A DNA stretch of 64,000 bases from Halomonas sp. CH40. Its GTDB lineage: Bacteria > Pseudomonadota > Gammaproteobacteria > Pseudomonadales > Halomonadaceae. The stretch is taken from assembly GCA_041875495.1 (NCBI GenBank), contig CP112982.1:2108001-2172000 (forward strand), given 5' to 3'. This document shows positions 9,700 through 19,268 of the stretch, one piece after another (within the stretch, counting starts at the first letter, position 1; each line of letters starts with the position of its first letter). The translations under genes were made by a program, and so were the position numbers. The notes beneath the pieces are model-generated. The model made no database searches and was not told the DNA's origin. It worked only from the letters and a program-made list of their open reading frames with translations.

Positions 9700-10059
9700 T
9701 AAGCGCCACGAGTCAGGTGAACTCAACAATAGACATTAATACAGAAAAGAAAGCTTTTTTCTGTTCGATAACGTACAGAACGTCAATAATCTGGTTGCGA
9801 TATGATGCCAGGATACTTATCTTACAAGTGGATCAAGAGATGCTTAATGGACGTGGTTAATGCCTGCTGTTCAGACTTTGTGAGAAAATCAACAAACCGG
9901 CAACGCGGTTCGCGATGAAACGTCAAAAGACCCTAGCAGGACGGAGCCCATTTCTGAAAACAGATCAGCTTTAGCATGTGGTTCATCACTCTCACGCAGA
10001 TGCATGGGAGTACATGGCTTAAAGATTACGAAAAATAAAGCATGGCCACTTAAGACCCG
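9700..10059. other. Gene-free intergenic stretch
   Basis: About 360 bases between the small orphan gene and acpS. It is more AT-rich than its surroundings, with scattered stop codons in all frames. It presumably holds the promoter of the 83-residue gene near 9700-9790, including an A-rich stretch with AAAGAAAGCTTTTTT. No tRNA-like fold, repeat or clear terminator was seen. Confidence 0.5.
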
Positions 10060-10437
10060 TTAACCCTCAAGAATAACAAACGCCAGCGCGTAGTCGGCTT
10101 CATCACTCAAGCTGACATGCATGGCGCTTACCTCGAGTTTTTGGGCATATACCTTGGCAAGGCCATCGAGCTGCAGGTAGGGTTTGCCAAGGTAATCGTT
10201 GAGCACCTGGATATCCCCCCATTGAATACCGTGACGCAGCCCCGAACCAAGCGCTTTGACAAACGCCTCCTTGGCGGCAAAGCGCTTGGCAAGATAACCG
10301 GCTGGTTGAGCATGGCTGGCCAGCACCTGCTGCTCCTCCGGGCCAAGTATACGCTGGGCAAAGCGCTCGCCGTGGCGTGCCATGGCCTGCTCAAAGCGCC
10401 CCACCCGGGCAATATCAGAACCTATGCCAACAATCAT
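10060..10437 (-). CDS. acpS: Holo-[acyl-carrier-protein] synthase
   Basis: Transfers 4'-phosphopantetheine from CoA to Ser of apo-ACP; the acpP substrate gene lies at 53.4 kb. The protein has 125 residues, normal for AcpS. The metal-binding GIGSDIARVGRFE at the N-terminus and RFAAKEAFVKALGSG (catalytic Glu/Lys region) are intact. The ATG overlaps the pdxJ TAA (TAATG), so it is probably coupled to pdxJ, the conserved proteobacterial arrangement pdxJ-acpS. Confidence 0.96.
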   Translation of the reverse strand: MIVGIGSDIARVGRFEQAMARHGERFAQRILGPEEQQVLASHAQPAGYLAKRFAAKEAFVKALGSGLRHGIQWGDIQVLNDYLGKPYLQLDGLAKVYAQKLEVSAMHVSLSDEADYALAFVILEG

Positions 10438-11246
10438 TAATGCCCACAGCAGCTCTGGTGATCGTCATGGTCGTGGTCGTGCGCGTCCAGCGCCGCCATC
10501 AGGCCTGCTTCCTGGCCGGCAATCATCAGCCGTTTCATCTCGACCACGGCTTCCTTGAGGCCCACAAACATTGCCCGGGCAATAATGGCATGGCCGATAT
10601 TGAGCTCATTGATACCCGGAATGGCAGCAATGATTTCACAATTATGATAGTTCAGCCCGTGCCCGGCATTAACGACCAGACCGACCTCGTTAGCCATGTG
10701 GGCCGCCCGGGTCAGGCGTTGGTACTCGGCCTCGGCGGCCTGGCTGCCAATCGGTGCCTCGGCAAAGGCGCCGGTGTGCAGCTCAATGGTCGGCGCGCCC
10801 GCACGAACCGCCGCATCGATCTGGTCCTGCTCAGGGTCAATGAACAAGGATACGTCACAGCCTATCGCCGCCAGACGCTGGCAGGCAGCTTCAATGGCCG
10901 TAAATCCACCCACCACATCAAGGCCACCTTCGGTGGTCAACTCCTCGCGCTTTTCGGGCACCAGACAGACGTGGGCGGGGCGAACCTCTTCCGCCAGCGC
11001 CAGCATTTCTTCAGTGACCGCCATTTCCAGGTTCATACGGGTGTTAAGCACTTCGGCCAGCAGGCGCACGTCGCGGGGCTGGATATGGCGCCGGTCTTCG
11101 CGCAGATGAACGGTGATGCCGTCCGCTCCGGCCTCTTCAGCCAGCAAAGCTGCCTGAACCGGGTCCGGATAACGGGTGCCACGGGCTTGGCGCAGGGTGG
11201 CAATATGGTCGATGTTCACGCCGAGTAAAATACGGGGGGGATGCAT
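10437..11246 (-). CDS. pdxJ: Pyridoxine 5'-phosphate synthase PdxJ with a His/Asp/Cys-rich tail
   Basis: Condenses 1-deoxyxylulose 5-phosphate with 3-amino-2-oxopropyl phosphate, the last ring-closing step of de novo vitamin B6 synthesis. From the ATG at 11246 (GGAGG just upstream) the protein has 269 residues, starting [26 protein letters not shown]-barrel motifs [24 protein letters not shown] and [10 protein letters not shown] are present. The frame is open 40 codons further upstream, but without family similarity. The last 18 or so residues, after the usual family end, are [18 protein letters not shown], a possible metal-binding appendage. The gene is coupled to acpS. Confidence 0.95.
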   Translation of the reverse strand: MHPPRILLGVNIDHIATLRQARGTRYPDPVQAALLAEEAGADGITVHLREDRRHIQPRDVRLLAEVLNTRMNLEMAVTEEMLALAEEVRPAHVCLVPEKREELTTEGGLDVVGGFTAIEAACQRLAAIGCDVSLFIDPEQDQIDAAVRAGAPTIELHTGAFAEAPIGSQAAEAEYQRLTRAAHMANEVGLVVNAGHGLNYHNCEIIAAIPGINELNIGHAIIARAMFVGLKEAVVEMKRLMIAGQEAGLMAALDAHDHDHDDHQSCCGH

Positions 11247-11316
11247 AACGCCTCCAGCTGGGAAAACTTGATAGCTTGGTAATAAAACGTGATGACAGGA
11301 TCTTGATAATAAGCGA

Positions 11317-12036
11317 TCAGTGAGTCGACCCCACTCCATCATGGTTGGGTCGGCGCCGCTGGGCAAGGTCCAGCATCAGACGGCGGGAACGCAGCTCCTG
11401 CGTGCCCAGCAAGGGCGCAAGCGCTGCGCGCATGATCATTTTCAGCGCCTGTGCCAGCGCTGGCTGCTGCCAGTCACCCTGTTCAATGTGTCGCAGCGTG
11501 CGCCCTTCCAGGCCGCGCTCAGCAGGCGAAAACCCACGGCTTGCCGCATCAAACCGATAACGCTGGTGAGTATCCAGCACTTCTCCCTGAGGGGTAGTAA
11601 AGCGCGGTGTGGCATCCAGAGCTTCCAGCAGCGCCCATTCATAGCGGCGCAGTGCCAGGCCGCGCTCAGCGGGTAACGGCAGTGCCTCGAGCAGAGCCGT
11701 ATAAAACGCAAAAACATCATTGCTGGGCATTTCAAGCGGCAACAGCCGGGTGGCAATTTCATTGGCGTAAAGCCCACACAGCAAGCCTTCTCCCACCAGC
11801 AGTGCTGTATGCCCACGGGATTCCATCACCACCAGGGTTTTCAGCTCGCGCTCGCCCCGCCAGGTAACAAACAGCGGCGTAAACGGCTGTAAGCGCTGAC
11901 GGGCCTTGGCACTGGGGCGCTGTACGCCCCGTGCAACGGCCCGTATCCGGCCATGGTTGAGGGTGAGCAGATCCACCAGCGCACTGGTCTCGCGATAAGG
12001 GCGCCGGTGCAGCAAAAACGCCGGTTCGGGAGTCAT
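11317..12036 (-). CDS. recO: DNA repair protein RecO
   Basis: RecFOR-pathway mediator that helps load RecA on SSB-coated gapped DNA. The protein has 239 residues, as in E. coli (242). The N-terminal OB fold is evident ([20 protein letters not shown], then [12 protein letters not shown] and [13 protein letters not shown]), followed by a helical domain with [13 protein letters not shown]. It has no zinc-ribbon cysteine set, as usual in gammaproteobacteria. It starts 8 bases after the era stop with a weak ribosome site, suggesting coupling. Conserved order era-recO-pdxJ-acpS. Confidence 0.92.
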   Translation of the reverse strand: MTPEPAFLLHRRPYRETSALVDLLTLNHGRIRAVARGVQRPSAKARQRLQPFTPLFVTWRGERELKTLVVMESRGHTALLVGEGLLCGLYANEIATRLLPLEMPSNDVFAFYTALLEALPLPAERGLALRRYEWALLEALDATPRFTTPQGEVLDTHQRYRFDAASRGFSPAERGLEGRTLRHIEQGDWQQPALAQALKMIMRAALAPLLGTQELRSRRLMLDLAQRRRPNHDGVGSTH

Positions 12037-12043
12037 GGGGCTA

Positions 12044-12943
12044 TTAATCGAGATCGTAACCGAGGCTTTTCAGGGCGCGTTCATCGTCAGACCAGCCGCG
12101 TTTTACCTTGACCCATAAATTCAGCATGACCTTGGTATCCAGCACCCGCTCAATATCCAGACGCGCCTCACGGCCAATATTCTTGATCCGATCGCCGTTG
12201 TCGCCAATCAGAATCACCTTCTGGCCCTGGCGTTCCACCAGAATCAGGGCACTGATATGCGTCACCCGCTCGGTTTCGCGGAACTCTTCAATCTCGACCG
12301 TTACCTGATAGGGCAACTCATCGCCTAGCTGACGCATGATCTTTTCGCGTACCAGCTCGGCGGCCATAAAGCGCATGCTTTTATCAGTGATCTGATCTTC
12401 CGGGAAGAAATGCACGCTTTCCGGCAGATGCTTGGCCACCTCTGCTTCCAGGGTATCTACCTGAGTGCCATGCTTGGCCGAAATCGGAATGATGGCCGCA
12501 AAGTCACGCCGTGCGCCAACGTCTGAAAGCCAGGGCAGCAGTGACGCCTTATCCTGCAAGCGGTCGACCTTGTTGACCGCCAGGACGATAGGCGCTTCAA
12601 CGTGTTCCAGGCGTTTGAGCACGGCCTGATCTTCATCACTCCAGCGGGTCCGGTCAATAATGAATACTACGCAATCCACATCGCGCAGGGCCTGGGTCGC
12701 CGCCTGGTTCATGAAATGGTTGATCGCCTTGTTGCGATCCTTGGACATGATATGCATGCCCGGCGTATCCACGTAGACAAACTGGGTGTCACCGTCGGTC
12801 TTGATCCCCATGACCTGGTGCCGCGTTGTCTGCGGGCGCCGTGAGGTAATCGATACCTTCTGGCCAAGGATACGGTTCATCAACGTTGATTTACCCACGT
12901 TGGGGCGCCCAACGATGGCCACAAATCCACAGGTCTGGCTCAT
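12044..12943 (-). CDS. era: GTPase Era
   Basis: Essential GTPase that binds the 3' end of 16S rRNA during 30S maturation. The 299-residue protein shows G1 [11 protein letters not shown]2 around TTRHQ, G3 DTPGMH, G4 NKVDRL and G5 SAKHGT in the N-terminal GTPase domain. A C-terminal KH domain carries [19 protein letters not shown]. The ATG overlaps the rnc TGA (ATGA), so translation is probably coupled. Length and motifs are fully normal. Confidence 0.98.
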   Translation of the reverse strand: MSQTCGFVAIVGRPNVGKSTLMNRILGQKVSITSRRPQTTRHQVMGIKTDGDTQFVYVDTPGMHIMSKDRNKAINHFMNQAATQALRDVDCVVFIIDRTRWSDEDQAVLKRLEHVEAPIVLAVNKVDRLQDKASLLPWLSDVGARRDFAAIIPISAKHGTQVDTLEAEVAKHLPESVHFFPEDQITDKSMRFMAAELVREKIMRQLGDELPYQVTVEIEEFRETERVTHISALILVERQGQKVILIGDNGDRIKNIGREARLDIERVLDTKVMLNLWVKVKRGWSDDERALKSLGYDLD

Positions 12944-13632
12944 TGGGTGTCTTCTCCAGACGGTTCCAGGAAACTTAGGGCTTCGGCAGCGGCTTGCTGT
13001 TCCGCGTGTCGGCGGCTGGGCCCTTTGCCGACGGTATGTTGTTCAAGAAGGTCGATGTGGCACTCCACGGTAAATGTCTGGGCATGAGCTTCGCCCTTAA
13101 CAGAAACTACCTCGTAACGCGGCAGGGCCGCCTGACGAGACTGCAGGAATTCCTGCAAACGGGTTTTCGGGTCTTTCTGGGTGTCCTGCAAGGAAATGTT
13201 ATCCATTCGCTGGCTGTACCAGGCCATTACGCGTTCGCGCACGGCATCCATGCCGGCATCCAGATAAATGGCACCAATCACGGCTTCCACGGCATCAGCG
13301 AGAATCGATTCACGGCGATGCCCGCCGCTTTTCATCTCACCCGACCCCAGTCGCAAGCACTCTCCAAACGCCATCTCGCGCGCCAGTTCGGCCAACGTCT
13401 GGCCTTTGACCAGACGTGCCCTCAAGCGTGAAAGCTGACCTTCACGCGCCTGGGGAAAGCGTTCAAACAGCGCTTCGGCGATCACAAAATTGACAATCGA
13501 GTCACCCAGAAACTCCAGGCGCTCATTATTGCGACCACCATAGCTGCGGTGTGTCATTGCCAGCTCCAACAGGCTACTGTCGTTAAACTCATGGCCTATT
13601 CGCCGACAAAAAGCGGTCAAGGAATTACTCAC
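12940..13632 (-). CDS. rnc: Ribonuclease III
   Basis: Double-strand-specific endoribonuclease that processes rRNA precursors and many mRNAs. The protein has 230 residues. The signature [13 protein letters not shown] is present, and acidic catalytic residues recur in [18 protein letters not shown]-terminal double-stranded-RNA-binding domain runs from about residue 155 ([11 protein letters not shown] to [14 protein letters not shown]). The start codon is GTG with TAGGAG upstream. It overlaps era by four bases. Many gammaproteobacteria have a small DUF4845 membrane-protein gene between lepB and rnc; here only about 50 bases separate them. Confidence 0.98.
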   Translation of the reverse strand: MSNSLTAFCRRIGHEFNDSSLLELAMTHRSYGGRNNERLEFLGDSIVNFVIAEALFERFPQAREGQLSRLRARLVKGQTLAELAREMAFGECLRLGSGEMKSGGHRRESILADAVEAVIGAIYLDAGMDAVRERVMAWYSQRMDNISLQDTQKDPKTRLQEFLQSRQAALPRYEVVSVKGEAHAQTFTVECHIDLLEQHTVGKGPSRRHAEQQAAAEALSFLEPSGEDTQ

Positions 13633-13683
13633 GGGACTCCTACGTCATTGACGGTTACCAAAGGGGGCACATCCAACATCCGT

Positions 13684-14487
13684 TTATTCAATGCGGCGCA
13701 CCTCGCTGAAACTGGGAAGACCACCATCCCATTGCATCCATACGGCAAAGGCACGGCCAACAATATTCTCTTCCGGCACAAAGCCCCAGTAGCGGCTGTC
13801 GTTGGAATGGTCACGATTATCACCCATAGTGAAATAATGGCCTTCCGGAACTTCAACTTCACGCAGCTGCGGGCCAGGGTCACGAGGATTGTTGTATATC
13901 CGGTAACGCGCCTGGTCAAGCTCCTCTTCCAGCAGCAACTGCTGAGGCGAGGCATCCGGCCCCTCTTCCAGCAATTGCTTGGCTATTCTTTCACCATTGA
14001 CATACAACTGCTTGCCTTCATAGCGAATGGTATCCCCAGGGAGGCCCACCACCCGCTTGATGAAATTGACCGAGGGCTCATTAGGGAAGCGAAACACCAT
14101 GACATCGCCGCGTTCCGGGCTGTCCACTTCCAGAATCCGGGTATGGCTAACCGGTAAGCGCAACCCGTAGGCATACTTGTTCACCAGGATAAAGTCACCC
14201 ACTTCCAGCGTCGGGCGCATGGACCCGGACGGGATCTGAAACGGCTCGACGATAAAGCTGCGCACCACCAGCACCACAAACAGCACAGGAAAGAAGGAAC
14301 GTGCATAATCGACCAGCCAGGGCTCTTTTAGCAGGGCGTCGCGGCTGGCATCGTCCAGCCCCTCTTTACTGGCGGCTTTTGCTGCCTCTGCGCGTTTACG
14401 GCGCTGGGGTCGAAAAACCAGGATGTCCAGCAGATAGATAGCGCCAGACAGCAGCACCGCGATAACCAGCAATAATGAAAAATCCAT
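13684..14487 (-). CDS. lepB: Signal peptidase I (leader peptidase)
   Basis: Inner-membrane serine/lysine protease that removes Sec/Tat signal peptides. The 267-residue protein has two N-terminal membrane helices (about 3-22 and 60-78) joined by a positively charged cytoplasmic loop. The catalytic Ser is in IPSGSMRPTL, the catalytic Lys in FIKRVVGLPGDTI, and the C-terminal box is GDNRDHSNDSRYWG. It starts 15 bases after the lepA stop, the usual lepA-lepB operon. The start has only a weak ribosome site, consistent with coupling. Confidence 0.97.
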   Translation of the reverse strand: MDFSLLLVIAVLLSGAIYLLDILVFRPQRRKRAEAAKAASKEGLDDASRDALLKEPWLVDYARSFFPVLFVVLVVRSFIVEPFQIPSGSMRPTLEVGDFILVNKYAYGLRLPVSHTRILEVDSPERGDVMVFRFPNEPSVNFIKRVVGLPGDTIRYEGKQLYVNGERIAKQLLEEGPDASPQQLLLEEELDQARYRIYNNPRDPGPQLREVEVPEGHYFTMGDNRDHSNDSRYWGFVPEENIVGRAFAVWMQWDGGLPSFSEVRRIE

Positions 14488-14502
14488 GGGGCTTTGTGAT
14501 CC

Positions 14503-16317
14503 CTAATCGTTGACCTTGAGCACGGCCAGGAAAGCGTCTTGAGGGATTTCCACACGCCCTACCTGTTTCATGCGTTTTTTACCGGCTTTCTGCTTTTCCA
14601 GTAGTTTTTTCTTGCGCGACACATCCCCACCGTAGCATTTGGCCGTAACATTCTTGCGCAATGCCTTGACCGTTGAGCGTGCCACGACCTGCCCGCCAAT
14701 CGCGGACTGAATCGCTACATCAAACATCTGACGGGGGATCAGTTCTTTCATCTTCTCGACCAGAATGCGGCCGCGAGACTGGGCGTGATCACGGTGGATA
14801 ATCACCGCCAGCGCATCTACCTTATCCCCGTTGATCAAGACATCCAGGCGTACCAGTTTGGCGGCTTCGAAACGCTCGAAATTGTATTCAAGCGAAGCAT
14901 AGCCTTTGGAAATGGATTTGAGTCGATCAAAGAAATCCATGACCACTTCTGACATAGGCAGTTCATAGGTCAGCTGGATCTGGTTACCCAGAAACTGCAT
15001 GTCCAGCTGGGTACCACGGCGCTGCTCGCATTCGGCGATCACATTGCCCACGTAATCCTGTGGCACCAGAATGCTGGCGCGCACGATCGGCTCACGCATT
15101 TCATCCACATCGGCAAGATCAGGTAGCTTTGACGGGTTGGAAACATACTGGATATCACCATTTTTCAACGCCAGCTCATAGACCACCGTCGGCGCTGTGG
15201 TGAGCAGATCAAGATCATACTCACGCTCCACCCGCTCCTGAACGATTTCCATATGCAGGGTGCCGAGAAAACCAACGCGGAAACCAAATCCCAGCGCATC
15301 CGAGTTTTCCGGTTCGTATTCCAGCGATGCATCGTTGAGCGAGAGCTTTTCCAGCGCATCGCGGAAATCTTCGTAATCATCGGCACTGACCGGAAACATG
15401 CCCGCATAGACCTGCGGTTTGACTTTCAGGAAACCTGGCAGACGTTCAACATCTGGTGTCTTGGCGTGAGTAATGGTGTCGCCCACTGGCGCACCATGGA
15501 TATCCTTGATACCCGCGACCAGAAAACCGACCTCGCCTGCACGCAGAATATCCGTCTGCTTACGCAGCGGAGTAAAGATACCCACTTCTGTCGCGCCCCA
15601 GTCGCGCCCAGTTGACTTGATGCGGATCTTGTCGCCTTTGCGTAAAGTGCCATCAAACACCCGAACCAGTGACACAACACCCAGGTAATTATCAAACCAG
15701 GAATCGATAATCAGCGCTTGCAGGGGTGCCTCACGGTTGCCTTTGGGCGGCGGTATATCGCGCACCAGGCGCTCAAGTAGCTCATCAATACCAATGCCGC
15801 TTTTGGCGGAAACCTGACAGGCATCAGTGGCGTCAATACCAATGATTTCCTCGATTTCCTGGGCAACGCGATCCGGGTCTGCCTGGGGCAAATCAATCTT
15901 GTTCAGAACCGGCAATACCTCAAGCCCCTGCTCAACGGCGGTATAGCAGTTGGCCACGGACTGGGCTTCAACACCCTGGGCCGCATCCACCACCAGTAAG
16001 GCGCCTTCGCAGGCATACAGGGAGCGGGATACTTCATAGGAAAAGTCCACATGCCCGGGGGTATCAATGAAGTTGAGCTGGTAGATCTCGCCGTCGGCTG
16101 CGTGATAATCAAGGGTGACTGACTGCGCCTTGATGGTAATGCCTCGCTCACGCTCGATATCCATCGAATCAAGCACTTGCTCTTTCAGCTCGCGTTCACT
16201 CAAGCCGCCGCAGGTCTGGATCAAGCGGTCTGACAGGGTAGATTTGCCGTGATCAATATGAGCGATAATGGAGAAGTTGCGTATCTTACTGAGATCTTTA
16301 GAATTTTCTGTCATCAT
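14503..16317 (-). CDS. lepA: Translation elongation factor 4 (LepA)
   Basis: Ribosome-binding GTPase (EF4) linked to 30S biogenesis and back-translocation. The 604 residues include G1 [24 protein letters not shown], the domain II/III region, and the LepA-specific C-terminal domain ([20 protein letters not shown]). Two adjacent Met codons begin the frame, followed by a short hydrophilic extension before [15 protein letters not shown]. Either Met could be used. It is upstream of lepB in one transcription unit. Confidence 0.97.
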   Translation of the reverse strand: MMTENSKDLSKIRNFSIIAHIDHGKSTLSDRLIQTCGGLSERELKEQVLDSMDIERERGITIKAQSVTLDYHAADGEIYQLNFIDTPGHVDFSYEVSRSLYACEGALLVVDAAQGVEAQSVANCYTAVEQGLEVLPVLNKIDLPQADPDRVAQEIEEIIGIDATDACQVSAKSGIGIDELLERLVRDIPPPKGNREAPLQALIIDSWFDNYLGVVSLVRVFDGTLRKGDKIRIKSTGRDWGATEVGIFTPLRKQTDILRAGEVGFLVAGIKDIHGAPVGDTITHAKTPDVERLPGFLKVKPQVYAGMFPVSADDYEDFRDALEKLSLNDASLEYEPENSDALGFGFRVGFLGTLHMEIVQERVEREYDLDLLTTAPTVVYELALKNGDIQYVSNPSKLPDLADVDEMREPIVRASILVPQDYVGNVIAECEQRRGTQLDMQFLGNQIQLTYELPMSEVVMDFFDRLKSISKGYASLEYNFERFEAAKLVRLDVLINGDKVDALAVIIHRDHAQSRGRILVEKMKELIPRQMFDVAIQSAIGGQVVARSTVKALRKNVTAKCYGGDVSRKKKLLEKQKAGKKRMKQVGRVEIPQDAFLAVLKVND

Positions 16318-16457
16318 TTGCCGATAAATTCCGGTCTGTGTACGCAGCCATGCACAACGCTATGAGCATGCCATTGGGCGCTAGAAAATAAAATTGGGGT
16401 GCATTGTACACCGGCGAGACGGGGCTGTCGTCATATCGCCGCTTCTATTGATGCAAG

Positions 16458-16481
16458 ACAGCCCGGCATAAGCCGGGCTGT
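16458..16481 (-). terminator. Hairpin downstream of mucD
   Basis: Perfect 10-base-pair inverted repeat (ACAGCCCGGC with a 4-base loop) lying 33 bases past the mucD stop and before lepA. The T-tract that follows on the minus strand is poor, so termination may be partial and allow read-through into lepA. Confidence 0.55.
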
Positions 16482-16514
16482 GACATCAAGGTTAATCAAA
16501 AATTATCTCTGGCG

Positions 16515-17936
16515 TTATTCCATACGCAACGCCACGAACAGTGAACGGCCATCGCGGAAGAGACGCAGCGGAATCGCCCGGTCGTTAGGCAGCTCTTCGA
16601 CGATATCCCTAAGCTCTGAGGCCGAGGTCACATTGCGATAGTCGATACTGACCAGAATATCACCCGCACGAATACCTGACTGAGCTGCAATGCTTTGCGG
16701 CTCAACCGCAGTGACTTCAACGCCCCCTGGGATATTCAGACGCTCGCGGGTTTCCGCATCCACTTCACTGACACTGACACTGACACCCAGGCGCACCTTG
16801 TTATCACGCTCGGCCAAACCGCTTTCATTCTCGCTGTTAGGCCAGCTTCCCAGAGCAACTTCCTGAGTGATCTCGCGGCCATCGCGCAGCAGCAAGAGCG
16901 TGACATCATCTCCCGGAGACACTCGGCCGATCAAACGTGGCAGCACGCTGGAACGCTCGACCTCTTCACCGTTCACCTCAAGAATCACATCACCTGCCCG
17001 CAGACCACCTTCAGCGGCCGGACCTTCAGGGTCGAGATCAGCTATCAGCGCACCGGTGGCGTCATCCATGCCGAAGGATTCCGCCAGATCACGAGAAACC
17101 GGCTGGATCATCACCCCCAGCCAACCGCGATTCACGCGGCCATCTTCACGCAGCTGGTCGGCCACATCCATGGCAACATTAATCGGTATGGCAAACGAAA
17201 CGCCCATGAAGCCGCCACTACGGGTAAATATCTGGGAGTTGATACCGACAACTTCACCTTCCAAGTTAAACAGCGGCCCACCTGAGTTACCCGGATTAAT
17301 AGCAACATCCGTCTGGATAAAGGGAACGTACACATCACGTGGCAGTGTGCGGTTGATAGCGCTGACAATACCGGCGGTCACAGAATAGTCAAAACCGAAC
17401 GGCGAACCGATGGCAGCGACCCATTCACCCACCTTGAGATCATCGGAATCCCCCAGCTCAAGCGTAGGCAACTCATCGGCATCCACTTTCAATAAAGCCA
17501 CATCGGTTTGGGGGTCGCTACCAATGAGCTCGGCTGGCAACTCTCGGCGATCGTTAAGGCGAACAAGAATTTCATCTGCTTCTTCAACCACATGGGCATT
17601 GGTAAGGACGTAGCCGTCGTCACTGATGACAAAACCTGACCCTAGCGACTGACGCTCCTGACGCCGCCCAGGCGCACCGTCACCCGGCGGCATGGGAATG
17701 CGGTCGCCGAAAAAGTGACGGAAAATTTCCGGAATGTCTTCATTGCTAAAACCATGAAACGAGGGAGAGCTACGACTTGGTAACATTCGAGTAGTGGAAA
17801 TATTGACGACGCCTGGGGCAGCATCTTCAACAAGTACGGTAAAGTCGGGTAAGGAGTTGGCCTGAGCGGCAACGCTAAAGGTCATCATTACCGTCAAGCT
17901 CCACCCGAGCACAGCAGGGACAATCAAACGCTTCAT
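16515..17936 (-). CDS. mucD: Periplasmic serine protease MucD (DegP/HtrA family)
   Basis: Envelope quality-control protease/chaperone that restrains the RpoE/AlgU response in pseudomonads. From the ATG at 17936 (AGGAG upstream) it has 473 residues and a signal peptide ending near AAQAN. The trypsin-like triad is complete: His in TNAHVVEEADE, Asp in DPQTDVALLKVD, Ser in INPGNSGGPLFN. Two PDZ domains follow (about 265-360 and 380-465). An upstream extension of the frame to 17981 is not part of the signal peptide. In Pseudomonas the order is algU-mucA-mucB-mucC-mucD; here mucD follows rseA across a 380-base gap. Confidence 0.95.
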   Translation of the reverse strand: MKRLIVPAVLGWSLTVMMTFSVAAQANSLPDFTVLVEDAAPGVVNISTTRMLPSRSSPSFHGFSNEDIPEIFRHFFGDRIPMPPGDGAPGRRQERQSLGSGFVISDDGYVLTNAHVVEEADEILVRLNDRRELPAELIGSDPQTDVALLKVDADELPTLELGDSDDLKVGEWVAAIGSPFGFDYSVTAGIVSAINRTLPRDVYVPFIQTDVAINPGNSGGPLFNLEGEVVGINSQIFTRSGGFMGVSFAIPINVAMDVADQLREDGRVNRGWLGVMIQPVSRDLAESFGMDDATGALIADLDPEGPAAEGGLRAGDVILEVNGEEVERSSVLPRLIGRVSPGDDVTLLLLRDGREITQEVALGSWPNSENESGLAERDNKVRLGVSVSVSEVDAETRERLNIPGGVEVTAVEPQSIAAQSGIRAGDILVSIDYRNVTSASELRDIVEELPNDRAIPLRLFRDGRSLFVALRME

Positions 17937-18074
17937 GAACAGCTCCTGTATTTTTGTTAACAAGGCTTTTGCTAACGCCATATTGCAACATCAAGGAATA
18001 GCGGAATTCAGGCAAGTGATACAGCGTGCTTTAGATCGCCGCACGATATTTAAAGCCGAACGCACACCCTTTCA

Positions 18075-18100
18075 TTGACCAAATGTAGAGGCAAGCGTTC
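18075..18100 (-). promoter_or_regulatory. Candidate RpoE-type promoter of mucD
   Basis: On the minus strand, GAACGC (18100-18095) is followed after 15 bases by GTCAA (18079-18075). This resembles the sigma-E pattern GGAACTT-15-GTCTAA and lies about 140 bases before mucD. It is a pattern match by eye. Autoregulation of mucD by RpoE is known in pseudomonads but unproven here. Confidence 0.35.
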
Positions 18101-18191
18101 AGTAACATTTAGCAATAAGTATTTGGGGGCAAGCAAAGTGATATCAAGGAAGAGCTTTCAGCATACTGCCTGGTGTTGGCAACTAGCCTAC

Positions 18192-18239
18192 TCAGCCACG
18201 GCAACATGCAGCCCTTTGGGTGCATGTTGCCGTGGCTGA
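18192..18239. repeat. Long perfect inverted repeat (19-bp arms)
   Basis: Arms 18192-18210 and 18221-18239 are perfectly complementary around a 10-base spacer. No T-run follows on either strand, so it is not a canonical intrinsic terminator. It lies just past the rseA stop, between rseA and mucD. Confidence 0.85.
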
Positions 18240-18316
18240 ACGGTGGGATTCAGGCGAAGTAAGGCGAGTCATCAACAGGGCACGGGGCGAATTGCTCAGT
18301 ATTCTGCATGGAGCAG

Positions 18317-19042
18317 CTATTCAGAGGCGGCTGAAGACGCAGACGCTGACCAGGAATCAGCATCATACTGGCCATGTTCTTCAAAATAGGATTTCAACAG
18401 GCGCAACTGTTCGCTGTCCATTGCGAAAGACTGAATATTCATATTTGACGACGGCTGAGCGCTGGGCATTGCCAGGTTGCCTTCACTCACCGTCATTAAA
18501 CCATTGCCTGCTGTGCCATCGCCGGATAACCGGAACGGCATCTGTTCAAACATAGGCACGTCAGTAGGCGTATCGCTAAGCATGGGGTTGGACGTCGAGA
18601 ATGACGAAAGATTAACCGGCTGCACCTGCTGGACAGGTTGCGTCGCGTTATTGGCAACATTATTGCTGGGCTGCTCAATCGGGTCAGTACCACTGTTGAA
18701 ATACTGAACGCCGGTAATCACCATGAGCGATACCGCCGCTGCAATACCGGCGCCACGCGCAAAGGACATTGAGGATACTTTCTGGCGAGGTGTCGTTTCA
18801 GCAGGCGCCGCCACCTGTTCAGGTGATTCTTCCTGAATGCGTGCCATGATGCCAGCGGAGAGATCCATGCTGACATCGATCTCTCTATCACGCTGCATCA
18901 GGCTGCGGGCCAGATGATAGCGCCGCCAGGTATCTGCTGCATCACTGTCATCGTCAAGCCCCTTAAGTACGCGGCGCAATTCCAGCTCATCACTTTCGCC
19001 GTCCATTAAAGCTGACAGTGACTCGTGTGTGTTCTGACTCAT
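18317..19042 (-). CDS. rseA: RpoE anti-sigma factor RseA/MucA
   Basis: Single-pass inner-membrane anti-sigma factor that sequesters RpoE/AlgU until regulated proteolysis. The 241-residue protein has a typical N-terminal cytoplasmic RseA domain (MSQNTHESLSALMDGESDELE, then WRRYHLARSLMQ). A membrane helix follows at about residues 96-113 (GAGIAAAVSLMVITGVQYF). The periplasmic tail is rich in Asn, Gln, Ser and Pro. It lies 226 bases after rpoE, a larger gap than usual. The partner rseB/mucB is not adjacent. Confidence 0.9.
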   Translation of the reverse strand: MSQNTHESLSALMDGESDELELRRVLKGLDDDSDAADTWRRYHLARSLMQRDREIDVSMDLSAGIMARIQEESPEQVAAPAETTPRQKVSSMSFARGAGIAAAVSLMVITGVQYFNSGTDPIEQPSNNVANNATQPVQQVQPVNLSSFSTSNPMLSDTPTDVPMFEQMPFRLSGDGTAGNGLMTVSEGNLAMPSAQPSSNMNIQSFAMDSEQLRLLKSYFEEHGQYDADSWSASASSAASE

Positions 19043-19216
19043 ACTTCACATCCTCACAATAATCCGGGGCGCACAATTGAAGCTTCCCCGCGCCAAGACC
19101 CTATCGTCTTTCTCGCCTTACACAGTGAAGGTCACCTTCTATGGATGACCCTATTCACTGACTCGCCTCTTTGAGACGCCAGATTTTCTTAACAGTTCAA
19201 TACACACTGGCTGAGC

Positions 19217-19258
19217 TATCAAAAAAGACCTGTCAAAAAAGACATATCAAAAAACCGC
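19217..19258. repeat. Three tandem copies of a TATCAAAAAAGAC-like unit
   Basis: Period 14 bases, in the rpoE-rseA gap. Read on the minus strand it gives three T6 runs spaced 14 bases apart, directly after the rpoE stop. A short CGTGA/TCACG hairpin at about 19258-19273 precedes the first T6, so it could act as a weak terminator or attenuator between rpoE and rseA. Confidence 0.6.
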
Positions 19259-19268
19259 CGTGATACGG

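Larger units (their letters stand above)
17937..18316. other. Intergenic gap between rseA and mucD where rseB/mucB would be expected
   Basis: No reading frame resembling RseB/MucB or MucC was found. The stretch holds a long perfect hairpin (18192-18239) and a candidate extracytoplasmic-sigma promoter for mucD (18075-18100), both listed separately. Confidence 0.6.

Noticed and set aside
9700..10059. Possible Rsm/Csr-type small RNA near gacS
   Set aside because: Only a few GGA motifs and no repeated stem-loops; not enough for a CsrA-sponge RNA.
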